Below, piece by piece: positions 14,986 to 15,173 of a DNA stretch of 15,173 nt. The notes below the pieces were generated by a model. That model saw only the letters and a list, made by a program, of their open reading frames with translations. It had not been told where the DNA came from and did no database searches. Source of the stretch: Streptomycetaceae bacterium (GTDB lineage: Bacteria; Actinomycetota; Actinomycetes; Nanopelagicales; Nanopelagicaceae); the NCBI GenBank assembly GCA_027490415.1, contig JAIXYD010000118.1:1-15173 (forward strand). Direction: 5' to 3'. The translations under genes were made by a program, and so were the position numbers. Positions within the stretch are counted from its first letter, which is position 1. Every line of letters begins with the position of its first letter.

Positions 14986-15173
14986 TAAAGACGGCCTGCC
15001 TCGTGAACCCGTTTAAGGAATTCTTTAGTCTTCTGATGGCTTGGGGCCTTGAGCACTTGTTCAGGAGTGCCACGTTCGAGAATCAAACCTGATTCGAGGA
15101 AACAGACTTGATCCGCAACTTGGGTTGCAAAGCCCATCTCATGGGTAGCTAAGACCATCGTCATTCCATCTGA
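14985..15173 (-). CDS. Polar amino-acid ABC transporter ATPase (C-terminal fragment)
   Basis: Only the last 62 residues are in the window. They read SDGMTMVLATHEMGFATQVA, then DQVCFLESGLILERGTPEQV and a tail ending VHEAGRL. THEM carries the switch (H-loop) histidine. The pattern THEMGFA followed by V-F-(E/D)-G-I-E-G-P-(E/Q) and FL-RV is characteristic of the GlnQ/HisP family, which powers uptake of polar amino acids and related compounds. The stop overlaps the GH43 start by one base. The rest of the transporter should lie to the right of the window. Confidence 0.9.
   Translation of the reverse strand, partial: SDGMTMVLATHEMGFATQVADQVCFLESGLILERGTPEQVLKAPSHQKTKEFLKRVHEAGRL

Noticed and set aside
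1..15173. CRISPR array, prophage, toxin-antitoxin or other defence system
   Set aside because: No regularly spaced repeats, integrase, phage proteins or small paired ORFs of those kinds were seen on either strand.

Overview
The window is about 15.2 kb of densely packed bacterial chromosome that reads as an actinobacterium with unusually low GC for that phylum. The evidence is the gene order and the proteins. The order tRNA-Thr, tRNA-Met, rpmG, two MaoC-type dehydratases (HadA/HadB-like), then tRNA-Trp, secE, nusG, rplK, rplA, rplJ, rplL, rpoB is the order known from Mycobacterium and Streptomyces. Base composition looks only in the high-40s percent GC, intergenic gaps are short, and genes often overlap. 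My inference is a streamlined freshwater actinobacterium of the acI/Nanopelagicales type (Planktophila or Nanopelagicus-like). This is not proven by anything in the window.

Layout, using plus-strand coordinates. (a) 1-7328, all on the minus strand and read right to left: tRNA-Trp, secE, nusG, rplK, rplA, rplJ, rplL and the first 1072 codons of rpoB, which starts at TTG. The gaps here hold most of the non-coding signal: a probable L1-binding RNA between rplK and rplA, a 64-nt hairpin with a perfect 16-bp stem after rplA, an L10 leader followed by an intrinsic terminator before rplJ, and a 316-nt rplL-rpoB gap with several hairpins and a well-placed 22-codon upstream ORF. (b) 7451-8647, plus strand: an aspartate aminotransferase, convergent with murB and overlapping it by 4 bp. 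(c) 8644-11780, minus strand: tRNA-Thr, tRNA-Met, rpmG, hadA-like, hadB-like, a fusion of a cysteinyl-tRNA-synthetase-like tail with a glycosyltransferase-like domain, and murB. The coding genes are joined by 1-4 nt overlaps or a 9-nt gap. (d) 11837-12787, minus: an MDR-family quinone oxidoreductase. It is divergent from (e) 12842-13279, plus: a small CoA-binding protein with a probable leaderless start. (f) 13260-15173, minus: the end of an amino-acid ABC transporter ATPase, a cytoplasmic GH43 glycosidase with a C-terminal beta-sandwich, and msrB.

The ribosomal and RNA-polymerase block is ordinary in content. Its RNA-level control is more interesting: L1 and L10 appear to have their own mRNA targets, and rpoB has a structured leader with a possible leader peptide. 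The second block joins ribosomal protein L33, acyl dehydratase subunits, a putative glycosyltransferase and peptidoglycan synthesis (MurB) in one tightly coupled operon. I found no CRISPR array, insertion sequence, prophage or other mobile system, and no obvious new defence-type system. The best candidates for something undescribed are the rpoB upstream ORF and hairpin, and the CysRS-tail/glycosyltransferase fusion.
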